A stretch of DNA of 64,000 nucleotides from Gemmatimonadaceae bacterium (GCA_020851035.1 JADZDM010000012.1:62001-126000); one strand, 5' to 3'. Counted from the first letter of the stretch, positions 16,621 to 27,421 are shown. The notes: generated from the letters alone by a model not told the origin. A program made the numbers and translations.

Positions 16621-17334
16621 ATGACGCAGCGGAAGAAGTGGGCAGTGATTCCGGGGTTCCTCGTCGTTGCCGCCATCGCGGCCGGCCTCTCGGCCTGGAG
16701 CGGCGCGACCGCACGCCAGGCTGACGCGGCGCAGGCCCCGGGCGCCGCCAACCCCCTCGCCTATCCCACGTTCTCGGGCCCGAGCGGCTTGAACCTCGAT
16801 GGGGTGCGCAACAACACCCAGGCCCAGGCCCTCCCCAAGACCACCGGGGACTCCGGCCTCAAGCTCGACCCGGCCAAGGGGCCGTGGGCCTACTCCGGCG
16901 CCAGTTCGCCACAGAACTATTCCCCGGAACAGCCGGTGAAGTTCCCCCACCCGCAGCACGTGCAGAAGCTCGGCATGAACTGCACCTACTGCCATTTCTC
17001 GGCCGGCCGCGCGCAGGACCCCGGACTCCCGTCGGTCTCCACCTGCATGGGGTGCCACACCCTCGTCGCCACCGGCAAGCCCGAGATCAAGAAGCTCGCG
17101 CAGTACTACGCCAAGGGGCAGCCGGTGCCGTGGCAGCGCGTGCACAAGGTGCCGGAGTACGTGCACTTCCCGCACTCCCGCCACGCGAACAGCGGTGTCA
17201 CCTGCCAGACCTGCCACGGCGAGGTCCAGAAGATGACGCAGGTCTTCCAGTACTCCTCGCTCAACATGGGCTGGTGCGTGAACTGTCATGTCGAGCGCAA
17301 GGCGCGGTATGACTGCAGCACCTGCCACTACTAG
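16621..17334 (+). CDS. actA: Alternative complex III subunit ActA, pentahaem cytochrome c
   Basis: Membrane-anchored multihaem cytochrome of alternative complex III, the quinol:electron-acceptor oxidoreductase that replaces the bc1 complex. The 237-residue product has a basic N-terminus and one hydrophobic segment (about residues 10-30). Five CxxCH haem sites follow in the second half: CTYCH, CMGCH, CQTCH, CVNCH and CSTCH. This number and the N-terminal anchor match ActA. It heads the act gene set, whose order is the usual A-B-C-D-E-F. The ATG has only a weak ribosome site. Confidence 0.95.
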   Translation: MTQRKKWAVIPGFLVVAAIAAGLSAWSGATARQADAAQAPGAANPLAYPTFSGPSGLNLDGVRNNTQAQALPKTTGDSGLKLDPAKGPWAYSGASSPQNYSPEQPVKFPHPQHVQKLGMNCTYCHFSAGRAQDPGLPSVSTCMGCHTLVATGKPEIKKLAQYYAKGQPVPWQRVHKVPEYVHFPHSRHANSGVTCQTCHGEVQKMTQVFQYSSLNMGWCVNCHVERKARYDCSTCHY

Positions 17335-17345
17335 CCGCCGCTCTC

Positions 17346-17370
17346 GGCGTGATGCAGCGCGCATCACGCC
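17346..17370 (+). other. Stem-loop between actA and actB
   Basis: GGCGTGATG and CATCACGCC form a perfect 9-base stem around a 7-base loop, in the 66-base gap between actA and actB. No T tract follows, so it is more likely an mRNA processing or stability element, or a weak attenuator, than a full terminator. Confidence 0.5.
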
Positions 17371-17400
17371 ATGTCGTGTTTCACGATTGAGGACTACTGC

Positions 17401-20400
17401 ATGAGCACTGAGTCGGGAGCCACTGGCGTCAAGCGCCGCGACTTCCTCAAGGTCCTGGGTGTCACCACGGCGGCCACCACCGTCACCGGGTGCAACACGG
17501 ATTACGTGCGGAAGCTGATCCCGTACGTGGCCAGCCCGGATGCCACCGTCCCTGGCGTGTCGAACTACTTCGCCAGCACCTGCCGCGAGTGTGCCGTGTC
17601 GTGCGGCATCCTGGTGGAGACGCGTGACGGCCGGGCCCTCAAGGTCGAGGGGAACCCGAACACCGCCATCAACCGCGGCGCCCTCTGCGCCAAGGGACAG
17701 GCGGCGCTCCAGGGCCTCTACAACCCCGACCGCTTCCGCGGCCCGATGGCACGCAAGAACGGACAGCTGACCGCCATCACCTGGGACGAGGCGCTGCAGA
17801 CGCTCGCCACCAGGCTCGGTGAGGTGCGCAGCAAGGGGCAGGCCGCCAGTGCGGTGTTCATCAACCAGCACGAGATCGGCAGCTTCCCCGCCTTCCTCGA
17901 TGGCTGGCTGGCCTCCTATGGCATGCCGGCCCACATCAGCTACGACGCCGACGCGCCGCACGCCGCGATCGCCGCACACAAGGCCGCCTACGGCGTGGCC
18001 TGGCCGACCTTCGACTTCGACGCCGCCACGCTGGTCGTGAGCTTCGGTGCCGACTTCCTCGATGGGTGGGGCCCGAGCGTCCCGCTGCAGCTGGCCTGGG
18101 CCGATGCCCGCGCCAAGATCGAGGGCGCCCCGCGGGCCATCTACATCGGCGCGCGCCGGTCACTCACCGGCCTCAATGCCGACACCTGGATCCCTGCGCG
18201 TCCCGGCTCCGAGCTCGCGATCATCCAGTTCCTGCGCGGCAGCAAGTCGGTCGCGGACGCAGCCAGCGCCTCCGACGTCTCCGCGGCGACGCTCGAGGAG
18301 CTGAAGGCCGAGATCACGGGCGCCAGGCGCTCGCTGCTCCTCGCCGGTGGCAACGCCGCTGACTCCGCCGCGGTCGCGGTCGAGGTGGCGGAGTACAACA
18401 AGGCACTCGGCAACGTCGGCACGAGCATCAAGCCCGCGTCGCCGCTCGGCATCTACCAGCGCCTCGACGTGCCGGCCGCCGTCTACAACGTGGCCGAGCG
18501 CATGAATGCCGGCGCGGTGCCGGTGCTCTTCGTGCGCGGCGCGAACCCGGTGCACACGCTCCCGAAGTCGGTGAAGTTCGCCGAGGGGCTGGCCAAGGTC
18601 GGGTTCAAGGTCGCCTTCACCAGCGTGCCGGACGAGACCGCCGAGCTGGCAGACCTCGTGCTGCCCGATCATCACAGCCTCGAGAGCTGGGGTGATGCCG
18701 AGCCGACGCCGAACGTGCTGCACCTGCAGCAGCCGTCGATGGAGCCGGTCTTCAAGAGCCGCGCGACCGCTGACGTGCTGATGGACGTGGCGAAGAAGGA
18801 TCCGGCGCTGGCGGCGAAGTATCCACTCAAGGACTACCGGTCGTTCATCGTCGCGCGCTTCCCGGGCGGCCAGTCGGCACACACGGTGGCGCTCGCGAAG
18901 GGCGTCGCCGCCGGCGCCTCGCTGCGTGCGGCGGAACGGACGACGGGCGACTTCACCCGGAAGCCGGTGGCGGCGTTCGCCGGCGCCGGTGACTTCCATC
19001 TCGTCATCAACCCGTCGCCCACGCTCGGCACCGGTGCCGGCGCGAACAAGCCGTGGCTGATGGAGCTGCCGGACCCGGTCAGCAAGGTCGCATGGCAGTC
19101 GTGGGTCGAGATGCACCCGATGGCGTGCAAGAAGCTTGGCGTCACGCGCGGCGACCTGGTCACCATCGAGACGGCGGCTGGCAAGGTCACGCTGCCCGTC
19201 TACAACTACCTGGGGATCCGGCCCGACACGATCGCCGTCTCGCTCGGCTACGGCCACAAGAGCCAGGCGGGCCGGAAGTACGATCCGGACGCCGACCGGA
19301 AGGTGCCGTTCTTCACCGGGTACGGCCGCTACGCCGAGGGGGTCGGCATCAACGCCGTGGACCTCGTCAGTGGCGACACGGATGCCGTGGCCGGCTCGAT
19401 CGCGTACACGAGCATGAAGGCGAAGGTCACGAAGACCGGCGACAACGTCGAGCTGATCACGACCGAGGGGTCGGCCCGGCAGCATTCGCGCGGCATCGGC
19501 CAGGCGATCACGCTGGCGGCGCTCATCGAGGGCCGGACGAAGAAGGAAGGGGCAGGCGAGGGCCATGCGCCGGCCACCACCACCGAGCATCACGGTGAGA
19601 CGGCCGAGCATGGCGCGACGGGCCCGAAGGAGTGGGGTGAGCAGGAGCACGAGTTCGTCGGCGGCGCGCCGCACGAGTTCCTCCCTGGCCTCAAGAGCCC
19701 GGTGGCCAACGACGCGCAGGGTGACCTCGGCGATCCCGACTCGAAGGCGAAGGGCATGTACTCCGAGCAGCACTGGAGTGGCATGGCCAAGCGCCGCTGG
19801 GCAATGACGGTGGACCTGAGCCGCTGCACCGGCTGCTCGGCCTGCGTCACCGCCTGCTACAGCGAGAACAACATCCCGACCGTCGGCGCGAGCTGGCAGG
19901 GCCGGGCACTGTCGCCGACCGTGTGGGACACGCGCCCCGGTGCGAACATCCTGAAGGGGCGCGAGATGGCGTGGATCCGCCTCGAGCGGTACTTCGAGGG
20001 GGCTCCGGAGGCCGAGACGGTGTTCGACCCGGCGTTCGACACGCGGTTCGTGCCCATGATGTGCCAGCACTGCGGCAACGCCCCGTGCGAGCCGGTCTGC
20101 CCGGTGTACGCGACGTACCACTCGCCGGACGGCCTCAATGTGCAGGTGTACAACCGCTGCGTGGGCACGCGCTACTGCAGCAACAACTGCCCGTACAAGG
20201 TCCGCTACTACAACTGGTTCGGCTACGGCGAGCCGGAGCGTCGCCAGTACGCGTTCCCCGAGCCGATGCAGATGCAGCTCAACCCGGACGTGACCGTCCG
20301 CGGCAAGGGCGTGATGGAGAAGTGCACGTTCTGCGTGCAGCGCATCCGCGAGGCCGAGACACGCGCCGACCTCGAGCACCGTCCGCTGCAGGGCGACGAG

Positions 20401-20583
20401 TTCACCACCGCCTGTGCGCAGGCCTGTCCCTCGAAGGCGATCACCTTCGGTGACGCCGCGGATCCGGCGTGGACGGTGGCGAAGCAGGTGGAGGACGAGC
20501 GAGCGTACCACGTCTTCGAGGTGCTCAACACCTACACGGCCGTGGTCTACCTGAAGAAGATCAACCACACGGTCGAGGCCTGA
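17401..20583 (+). CDS. actB: Alternative complex III subunit ActB, molybdopterin-oxidoreductase-like iron-sulfur protein
   Basis: A 1060-residue periplasmic-side subunit carrying iron-sulfur clusters. The N-terminus has a Tat-like KRRDFLKVLG followed by a lipobox-like VTGC, so it is probably exported folded and lipid-anchored. Residues 61-98 hold a [4Fe-4S] set starting CRECAVSC. Up to about residue 700 the fold is that of molybdopterin oxidoreductases, which in ActB1 is known to have lost the cofactor. A histidine-rich linker (about 720-750) leads to the ActB2 ferredoxin domain, with clusters starting at CTGCSACVTAC (about 809) and then CQHCGNAPCEPVC, CVGTRYCSNNC and CTFCVQR. The ActB1-ActB2 fusion is usual for this complex. 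Confidence 0.95.
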   Translation: MSTESGATGVKRRDFLKVLGVTTAATTVTGCNTDYVRKLIPYVASPDATVPGVSNYFASTCRECAVSCGILVETRDGRALKVEGNPNTAINRGALCAKGQAALQGLYNPDRFRGPMARKNGQLTAITWDEALQTLATRLGEVRSKGQAASAVFINQHEIGSFPAFLDGWLASYGMPAHISYDADAPHAAIAAHKAAYGVAWPTFDFDAATLVVSFGADFLDGWGPSVPLQLAWADARAKIEGAPRAIYIGARRSLTGLNADTWIPARPGSELAIIQFLRGSKSVADAASASDVSAATLEELKAEITGARRSLLLAGGNAADSAAVAVEVAEYNKALGNVGTSIKPASPLGIYQRLDVPAAVYNVAERMNAGAVPVLFVRGANPVHTLPKSVKFAEGLAKVGFKVAFTSVPDETAELADLVLPDHHSLESWGDAEPTPNVLHLQQPSMEPVFKSRATADVLMDVAKKDPALAAKYPLKDYRSFIVARFPGGQSAHTVALAKGVAAGASLRAAERTTGDFTRKPVAAFAGAGDFHLVINPSPTLGTGAGANKPWLMELPDPVSKVAWQSWVEMHPMACKKLGVTRGDLVTIETAAGKVTLPVYNYLGIRPDTIAVSLGYGHKSQAGRKYDPDADRKVPFFTGYGRYAEGVGINAVDLVSGDTDAVAGSIAYTSMKAKVTKTGDNVELITTEGSARQHSRGIGQAITLAALIEGRTKKEGAGEGHAPATTTEHHGETAEHGATGPKEWGEQEHEFVGGAPHEFLPGLKSPVANDAQGDLGDPDSKAKGMYSEQHWSGMAKRRWAMTVDLSRCTGCSACVTACYSENNIPTVGASWQGRALSPTVWDTRPGANILKGREMAWIRLERYFEGAPEAETVFDPAFDTRFVPMMCQHCGNAPCEPVCPVYATYHSPDGLNVQVYNRCVGTRYCSNNCPYKVRYYNWFGYGEPERRQYAFPEPMQMQLNPDVTVRGKGVMEKCTFCVQRIREAETRADLEHRPLQGDEFTTACAQACPSKAITFGDAADPAWTVAKQVEDERAYHVFEVLNTYTAVVYLKKINHTVEA

Positions 20584-20588
20584 CCCGA

Positions 20589-21988
<1,400 letters not shown>

Positions 21989-21989
<1 letters not shown>

Positions 21990-22489
21990 TGCAGGGCGTC
22001 CTGGCAGTCTTCCCGCAGCTGGATGCAGTCTGCGCGGCGATCCGTGACCTGAAGGCGAGGAAGGTGCCGAAGGTCACGGTCTACTCCCCCACGATCCAGC
22101 ACGAGATCGACGACGCGATCGACGCGCCGACGAGCGTGGTCCGGGTCTTCACGCTCATCGGCGGCACCCTGGGTGTCACCTTCGGCTACTGGATCTCGAT
22201 CTGGTCGTCGCAGTACTGGGCGCTGCAGGTCGGCGGCAAGGCGATCGCGAGCTGGATCCCGTACACGATCATGGGCTTCGAGATGTTCGTGATGGTCGGC
22301 TGTCTGAGCACGGTGGCCGGCATGTTCATCAACGCCGGCATCCCGCGGCTGGTGACGAACTTCGGCTTCGACCCGCGCTTCACGCACGGCGACTACGGCA
22401 TCTGGATCGAGGCCACGCCGGACAAGTTCGCCGAGCTCGAACAGACGTTGAAGGCCCATGGGGCAGTGGAGGTTCGCGGTGAGCGCTAA
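21989..22489 (+). CDS. actD: Alternative complex III subunit ActD (DUF3341)
   Basis: A 166-residue membrane subunit with a cytoplasmic N-terminal part and two transmembrane helices, near residues 53-75 and 90-115. It is of the DUF3341 type, which always accompanies ActABC. Its role is structural; no cofactor motif is visible. The ATG at 21989 overlaps the actC stop and the first residues MQGVLAVFPQLDAV fit the family, which fixes the start. Confidence 0.93.
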
Positions 22490-23213
22490 GTCCTTCCGCG
22501 TGGCCGTGACCGCACTGGCGCCGATGGCGCTCGGTGCGTGCTCGTGGTTCACCGACTTCCGCGACCAGCCGGCGATCCAGCCCTGGGACTCGGTCGCCGA
22601 CACCATCGCGCCCCGTGGCCAGCCGGTGAACTCGGTGCCGGTCACCGGCGCCCAGACCCCGGGCTACACCATCAGCTACGCCGCCTTCCCGGCCGTCCTC
22701 GACTCGTTCAATGTGGTCGTGAACCCGCGGAACGCAGCCTCGCTGAGCAAGGCGGAGCTCGACTCGTCGATCAACAACGGCCATCGCTACTACCAGCAGA
22801 ACTGCGCCACCTGCCACGGCGACACGGGCGTCGGGAACGGCCCTGTCACGAAGTACGGCATGCCGGGCATCAGCCTGCTGACCGACATGACCAAGGCGCG
22901 CACCGACGGCTACATCTACGGCATGATGCGCAACGGCCGCGGCGTGATGCCGAGCTACAACCGCATCGAGGAGCCGGATCGCTGGGACGTGGTGAACTAC
23001 GTGCGCGGGCTGCAGGGTCGCCTCGGTCGCACCGTCGCCACCGGCGCCTTCGGCTATCCCGGGCAGACCGGCTGGACCATCCCCACCTACACCAACACGG
23101 CGCCCACGCGTCCGGCGCCGATGTGGCGCCCGTCCGCGGCTCCCGCCGCACCACAGCCTGCGGGTGAACTGACCACCGCCGCGCCCGCGGCGAAGAAGGG
23201 GACGACCAAGTGA
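22479..23213 (+). CDS. actE: Alternative complex III subunit ActE, monohaem cytochrome c lipoprotein
   Basis: A 244-residue monohaem cytochrome c. An N-terminal hydrophobic run ends in LGAC, a lipobox, so the protein is likely a lipoprotein facing the periplasm. The haem site CATCHGDTG lies near residue 113, and the likely axial methionine is in GVMPSYNR near residue 157. The tail is rich in Ala and Pro. I prefer the GTG at 22479, which has GGAGG six bases upstream. An ATG at 22458, inside actD, is also in frame. Either start overlaps the end of actD. Confidence 0.92.
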   Translation: MSAKSFRVAVTALAPMALGACSWFTDFRDQPAIQPWDSVADTIAPRGQPVNSVPVTGAQTPGYTISYAAFPAVLDSFNVVVNPRNAASLSKAELDSSINNGHRYYQQNCATCHGDTGVGNGPVTKYGMPGISLLTDMTKARTDGYIYGMMRNGRGVMPSYNRIEEPDRWDVVNYVRGLQGRLGRTVATGAFGYPGQTGWTIPTYTNTAPTRPAPMWRPSAAPAAPQPAGELTTAAPAAKKGTTK

Positions 23214-24556
23214 GCATCCACAACCCGACCTATCCGCCCAGGGCCGACCTGATCGCGGCGACGTCGAAGCCGATCGCCGGCTGGGTCAAGACGGCGGCGC
23301 TGGCCGCGATGGTGGTGGGCCTCGCCGCCTTCGGCGCCGGCATCGCCATGTCGCCCGACCGCATCTGGCGCGCCTTCCACGTCAACTGGCTGTACTTCAG
23401 CGCCATCAGCTCCGGCGCCGTCATGTTCGTGGCGATCTTCCGGATCGTGACCGCGCGCTGGTCGCGCTCGATCGCGCGCCTCATGGAAGCGTACGCCGCG
23501 TTCCTGCCGGTCTCGTGGCTCTTCCTGGTGCTCAGCCTCACCATCGGCGGCAAGCACATCTTCCCGTGGGTCGCCGACCCGAACGTCCTGCCGAACGCCG
23601 AGCGCGTCTGGTGGCTCGGCAGCCACACGTTCTTCGCGCTGCGCGAGATCGGCATCCTCACGGTCCTCTACGGCCTGCAGCTCTGGTTCATCTACAACTC
23701 GCTCCGCATCGACGTGGCCCAGCTCCCGGAAGGCGGGGCAGGGTGGGCGTCGGGGCTGCGCGCGAGGATGCGCGCCGGCTGGGGCGAGGAGCGCCGCGAG
23801 TTGCACAACCAGCACTCGCAGCAGGGCAAGATCGCGGTCGCGATGGCCATCATCTTCGGCTTCGGCTGGATGATGCTCCACTACGACCTGTCGATGGCGC
23901 TGGACGTGTTCTTCTTCTCGACGCTGTGGGGCTGGTGGAGCTTCATGACCGGCATCAACGGCTTCCTGATGAGCTTCGGCATCATGTTCTTCATGTGGCG
24001 CAAGCACTTCAACAGCCCGGTCACGGACGAGATCCTCGGCGACCAGCAGATCCACGACCTCGGCAAGCTCCGCTTTGCCTGGACCGCGTTCTGGGGCTAC
24101 ACGACGTTCGCCCAGCTCCTGATCATCTGGTACGGCAACATCGGCGAGGAGACGCACTACTTCCGGCTCCGCCTCATCGATCCGTGGCTGCCGATCTCGT
24201 TCACGGTCCTGACGCTGGTGTTCCTCGCGCCGTTCCCGGGCCTGATCTCGAAGGCCGCCAAGATGTTCATCCCGACCAACATCCTCTTCGGCGTCCTGTC
24301 GCTGGTTGGCACGTACCTGCAGCGTTACATCGAGGTGTACCCCTCGCTGTACGGCATTCCGAGCGATGGTGCACCGTTCGGCTGGCAGGAGTTCGGCATG
24401 CTGGCGCTCTACCTTGGCATCTGGGTCACCTGTTACGTCCAGTTCTGCGAGGCCTTCCCGCGCCTGCGCATCAGCTGGATGACCAGCAAGTACCGTGACG
24501 AAGTACAGATCCCGGTGGACGTCCGCACGATGGAGCCGCTGCCGGCGCACGAGTAG
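23210..24556 (+). CDS. actF: Alternative complex III subunit ActF, second NrfD-like membrane protein
   Basis: A 448-residue NrfD-like membrane subunit related to ActC, with about ten helices. It forms the second membrane core of alternative complex III. Its GTG start overlaps the actE stop (GTGA). It is the last gene of the operon and is followed by a strong terminator. The cytochrome oxidase genes that often follow act genes are absent here, so the electron acceptor of this complex must be encoded elsewhere. Confidence 0.93.
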   Translation: MSIHNPTYPPRADLIAATSKPIAGWVKTAALAAMVVGLAAFGAGIAMSPDRIWRAFHVNWLYFSAISSGAVMFVAIFRIVTARWSRSIARLMEAYAAFLPVSWLFLVLSLTIGGKHIFPWVADPNVLPNAERVWWLGSHTFFALREIGILTVLYGLQLWFIYNSLRIDVAQLPEGGAGWASGLRARMRAGWGEERRELHNQHSQQGKIAVAMAIIFGFGWMMLHYDLSMALDVFFFSTLWGWWSFMTGINGFLMSFGIMFFMWRKHFNSPVTDEILGDQQIHDLGKLRFAWTAFWGYTTFAQLLIIWYGNIGEETHYFRLRLIDPWLPISFTVLTLVFLAPFPGLISKAAKMFIPTNILFGVLSLVGTYLQRYIEVYPSLYGIPSDGAPFGWQEFGMLALYLGIWVTCYVQFCEAFPRLRISWMTSKYRDEVQIPVDVRTMEPLPAHE

Positions 24557-24578
24557 CACCCGTCACTCACGGGCTGAG

Positions 24579-24613
24579 AAGACGGCCCCCGCCTCGCGGC
24601 AGGGGCCGTCTTT
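24579..24613 (+). terminator. Rho-independent terminator of the act operon
   Basis: AAGACGGCCCC and GGGGCCGTCTT form an 11-base perfect stem with a 12-base loop, ending in TTT, 22 bases after the actF stop codon. Confidence 0.85.
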
Positions 24614-24724
24614 GCTTCTGCCGCGTGAGCGGCCCCGCGGGGCCACGGCCCCGGCGATGCAGGGCCCGCGTCGCCTCGCGCCGCTGGCGCGGAGCGCGGT
24701 GGCCCGGCGCGCGCGCTGCACAAC

Positions 24725-24753
24725 TTGATCAGCGGGCCGGACTGGCTTATCGT
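24725..24753 (+). promoter_or_regulatory. Probable sigma-70 promoter of tRNA-Ala
   Basis: TTGATC (24725-24730) and TATCGT (24748-24753) are separated by 17 bases and would start transcription near 24760, about 20 bases before the tRNA. Four of six bases match the consensus in each box. Confidence 0.5.
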
Positions 24754-24778
24754 ACGGCACGCGCCGATCAGGCGTGCT

Positions 24779-24851
24779 GGGGGTCTAGCTCATCTGGTAG
24801 AGCAATTGCTTTGCAAGCAATAGGTGCGGGGTTCGAGTCCCCGGACCTCCA
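24779..24851 (+). tRNA. tRNA-Ala (anticodon TGC)
   Basis: A full cloverleaf of 73 bases can be drawn. The acceptor stem is GGGGGTC with GACCTCC and includes a G3-U70 wobble pair, the alanine identity element. The D arm is GCTC/GAGC, the anticodon arm ATTGC-TTTGCAA-GCAAT, the variable loop five bases, and the T arm CGGGG-TTCGAGT-CCCCG. The anticodon TGC is at 24812-24814 and the discriminator base is A. The CCA end is not encoded. Confidence 0.97.
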
Positions 24852-24863
24852 TGTTGCAGGATC

Positions 24864-24887
24864 CAACGACCCCTTCCGGGGTCGTTG
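24864..24887 (+). terminator. Terminator hairpin of tRNA-Ala
   Basis: CAACGACCCC and GGGGTCGTTG form a perfect 10-base stem with a TTCC loop, 12 bases after the tRNA end. A weak TCGT follows in place of a T tract. Confidence 0.7.
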
Positions 24888-24908
24888 TCGTATCTGCCAC
24901 CCATCCGC

Positions 24909-25457
24909 ATGCGAATCGCACACCCGCGCCACGCAGTTCGTACCCTCGCCGTCGGCCTGGTGCTGCCCCTCGCGGCGGCCCGGGCGCAGTGGCGCGTGGT
25001 GGAGACGCCGGCCAGCGCCGGTCGCCAGGCAGAGGTGACGGCGATGGTGCGTGAGCGGTCCGACAGCCTGGCCGACGACGCCGAGGCCATCGCACTCGTC
25101 GTCCGCTGCCGCTCGCGCCAACTCGACGCGTTCCTCACCACCCGCGATGAACTCGAGTCGGACCTGGCGGCCGACGTGCGCGTCCGGGTCGACTCGGACT
25201 CGGTGCGCCCGATCGACACGCGCTGGCAGGCCACGCGGGCCGGCACCGGCGCCTTCATCCCGTCGTCAGACCTCCGGGAGCTCATCCAGCGCCGACTGCT
25301 GCGGCCGGTCCCGGAACTCCGGATCAGTGCCGTGACGCAGCGCCGCGGCCGGGTGACGTGGACCTTTGCCGCCACCGGGTTCGAACCGGCGCTCGGTGCC
25401 CTGCGCGAGGCCTGCCCGGGCGAGCAGCGTGGCGCACTGGCCCTGCCGCGCCGCTGA
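24909..25457 (+). CDS. Secreted protein resembling type VI secretion protein VasI
   Basis: A 182-residue protein with an N-terminal signal peptide ending near LAAARAQW. The mature part has the pattern ...VVRCRSRQLDAFLTTRDEL..., then RVRVDSDSVRPIDTRWQAT, then LRELIQRRLLRPVPELRISA. This resembles the VasI family of T6SS-associated proteins and related invasion-type secreted proteins. No other type VI secretion gene is near, so it may be an orphan of that fold with another role. It lies after the tRNA terminator and ends three bases before the convergent thrE-like gene. The start at ATG 24909 puts the signal peptide at the N-terminus. Confidence 0.65.
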   Translation: MRIAHPRHAVRTLAVGLVLPLAAARAQWRVVETPASAGRQAEVTAMVRERSDSLADDAEAIALVVRCRSRQLDAFLTTRDELESDLAADVRVRVDSDSVRPIDTRWQATRAGTGAFIPSSDLRELIQRRLLRPVPELRISAVTQRRGRVTWTFAATGFEPALGALREACPGEQRGALALPRR

Positions 25458-25460
25458 CTC

Positions 25461-26801
25461 TCAGCGCCAGTCGCGCGAGACGGTCCACTCCGCCGTTCGC
25501 GTGATCTCGCCGGCGTGGCTGCCGCGGCGGGAGCGTCGCAGGGCGCCCGTGACGGCGCGTCCCGCCAGCACGCCGGCCGCCAGCGACACCCCGATCAGCG
25601 CCACGGTGAAGGCCGTGCCCACTCCCGTGATCACCTTCTGTTGCGAGAAGCTCGTCACGCTTCCGAGCCCGATGCTGCCGGGCACGAGGATCAGCAGGCC
25701 GGGCACGATCGTCACGATTGGCGTGGTGTCGCGACGCCGGGCGATGAAGGTGCTCCCGGCGCTCACGATCAGCGCGCCAAGGAACGCGCCCAGTTCGTCG
25801 CCCAGCGCACGGCCGGCGAACCGCGAGGTGAGGTAGGCGCACGATGCCGCGAGGACGATCCACGGCGCCTGCCTGCCGTCGGCTTGCAGCAGCACGGTGA
25901 AGCAGAGCGGCGCCACCAGCACGCCCACCCCCTCCACCCACCAGGGCAGGGCCGCGTGGGCCACCTGCAGCGCCACGTCGTGCGCCACCAGCCAGTCACC
26001 GGTGAACGTGCCGAGCTTGGTGCCCAGTGCCACGCCGAATCCCAGGCCCAGGAAGGTCACCAGTGCGCCGCTGAGGCGGGCGGTGCCGCTGGCCAGGTGC
26101 CGCGTGGACAGCTCGATCAGGCCGGTGGTGAAGGTCATCCCGGGCAGGAGGACGACGAGCCCCGCCACGGTGATGGCATAGCCCGCCCCGCTGTCGGTGA
26201 GTGCCGCGAAGAGCTGGGCCACGGTCGCGACGGCGAACGCGCTCAGCGGCTCCTCGATGTCGATCCACTCGGTGTGCTTCCGGCTCCGCGTCACGATCGC
26301 ACCGCAGAGGAGCCCCACCAGCGCCGCGCCAAGGAGGTCGGGCAGGGCGACCTTCAGGAACGTGGCAACGGACACGGAGACCATCACGAATGCCACCAGC
26401 ACCGGGAACTGTCCCCACTTTGGCGGCTCGCCGAGCAGCGCCTCGATCCGCTGGGTTCCGTCCACCGGCCCCAGCGTCCCGTACATCACGTCGCGCGCGA
26501 TGCGGTCCAGCCCCGCGAGGTGGCTGAGGTTGGTCGATCCGGGCTCGGCGCGGATGAGGTGGGTCCGTTGTGCGTCCGGCGGGCCGAAGGCCGCCATGAT
26601 CGACGTCGGCGTCGAGAAGAACTGCGCCTCCAGCCCCAGCTTCCGAGACACGTCCGAGAGAGTCGCCTCCAGGCGGTGCGCCGAGAACCCCGCGTTGTGG
26701 AGCGCACGCCCCAGTCGGAGGATGAAGCCGACGGACTCGCCGCTGCTGGCCGCGAGCGGGGCAGTCGGTGTGGTACCGTGGAGCGGGGCAGGGGTGGACA
26801 T
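25461..26801 (-). CDS. ThrE-family threonine/serine exporter-like membrane protein
   Basis: A 446-residue protein of the ThrE (DUF1212) family, which exports threonine and serine. The N-terminal cytoplasmic part carries LGRALHNAGFSAHRLEATL near residue 31 and ends around GEPPKWGQFP. About ten membrane helices follow in two halves (N half about 150-280, C half about 300-425), matching the fused form seen in Corynebacterium. The start at ATG 26801 fits the family. The region upstream (26802-26962) is shared with a divergent peroxiredoxin gene. Confidence 0.85.
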   Translation of the reverse strand: MSTPAPLHGTTPTAPLAASSGESVGFILRLGRALHNAGFSAHRLEATLSDVSRKLGLEAQFFSTPTSIMAAFGPPDAQRTHLIRAEPGSTNLSHLAGLDRIARDVMYGTLGPVDGTQRIEALLGEPPKWGQFPVLVAFVMVSVSVATFLKVALPDLLGAALVGLLCGAIVTRSRKHTEWIDIEEPLSAFAVATVAQLFAALTDSGAGYAITVAGLVVLLPGMTFTTGLIELSTRHLASGTARLSGALVTFLGLGFGVALGTKLGTFTGDWLVAHDVALQVAHAALPWWVEGVGVLVAPLCFTVLLQADGRQAPWIVLAASCAYLTSRFAGRALGDELGAFLGALIVSAGSTFIARRRDTTPIVTIVPGLLILVPGSIGLGSVTSFSQQKVITGVGTAFTVALIGVSLAAGVLAGRAVTGALRRSRRGSHAGEITRTAEWTVSRDWR

Positions 26802-26962
26802 GGTCCGGGGCAGTGTACCCCCGGCCCCACCCGTCGGGGAGTGCCGGTGGCTGCCGTTTCGGTGTCGGTACGGCATCTTTGGCGCTCGCTGCCGGACCGC
26901 TCCGCATGACGGTCCGGCGCGCCCGTCGCAGTGCGTTCCCGCCCCGCATCACTGGAGCCTCC

Positions 26963-27421
26963 ATGACCGTCCCCGCCGTCGGTGCCACCGCCCCGGACTT
27001 CACCCTGAACTCGACCAGCGGCCAGCCGGTCACGCTCTCGCAGTTCCGGGGCAGCGCACGGGTGCTCGTCGCCTTCTTCCCGCTCGCGTTCACGGGGGTC
27101 TGCACCGCGGAACTGTGCGCCTTCTCCGACGACTACGACAGCTTCGCGGCGGCCGGGGTGACGGTGCTGCCGGTGAGTGTGGACAGCGTGCCGACGCTGA
27201 AGGAATTCAAGGCCAAGCACAACATGTCGGTGGACCTGCTGAGCGACTTCAAGCGCGAGGCGAGCCGCGCCTTCGGCGTGCTCATGGAGGAGACCTTCTT
27301 CTCGGCCCGCGCCTACTTCCTGCTGGACACGGACGGCGTGGTGCGCTGGGCACACGTCGAGGAGACGCCCGGCAAGAGCCGCACGAACGCGGAGATCCTG
27401 GCGGCCATCGCGGCCGCGTGA
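26963..27421 (+). CDS. Peroxiredoxin (AhpE/PrxQ-like)
   Basis: A 152-residue thiol peroxidase that reduces hydrogen peroxide and organic peroxides. The peroxidatic cysteine is C47 in FFPLAFTGVC, the AhpE-type sequence. A second cysteine, C52, gives a CxxxxC spacing as in PrxQ/BCP enzymes, so it may work as an atypical 2-Cys peroxiredoxin. The active-site proline, threonine and arginine region is present (P40, T44, and R in FFSARAYFLLD). It is divergent from the thrE-like gene and stands alone. Confidence 0.9.
   Translation: MTVPAVGATAPDFTLNSTSGQPVTLSQFRGSARVLVAFFPLAFTGVCTAELCAFSDDYDSFAAAGVTVLPVSVDSVPTLKEFKAKHNMSVDLLSDFKREASRAFGVLMEETFFSARAYFLLDTDGVVRWAHVEETPGKSRTNAEILAAIAAA

Noticed and set aside
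18160-20568. About 800-residue open frame antisense to actB
   Set aside because: The composition is that of a GC shadow and the sense strand clearly encodes ActB with its iron-sulfur motifs.
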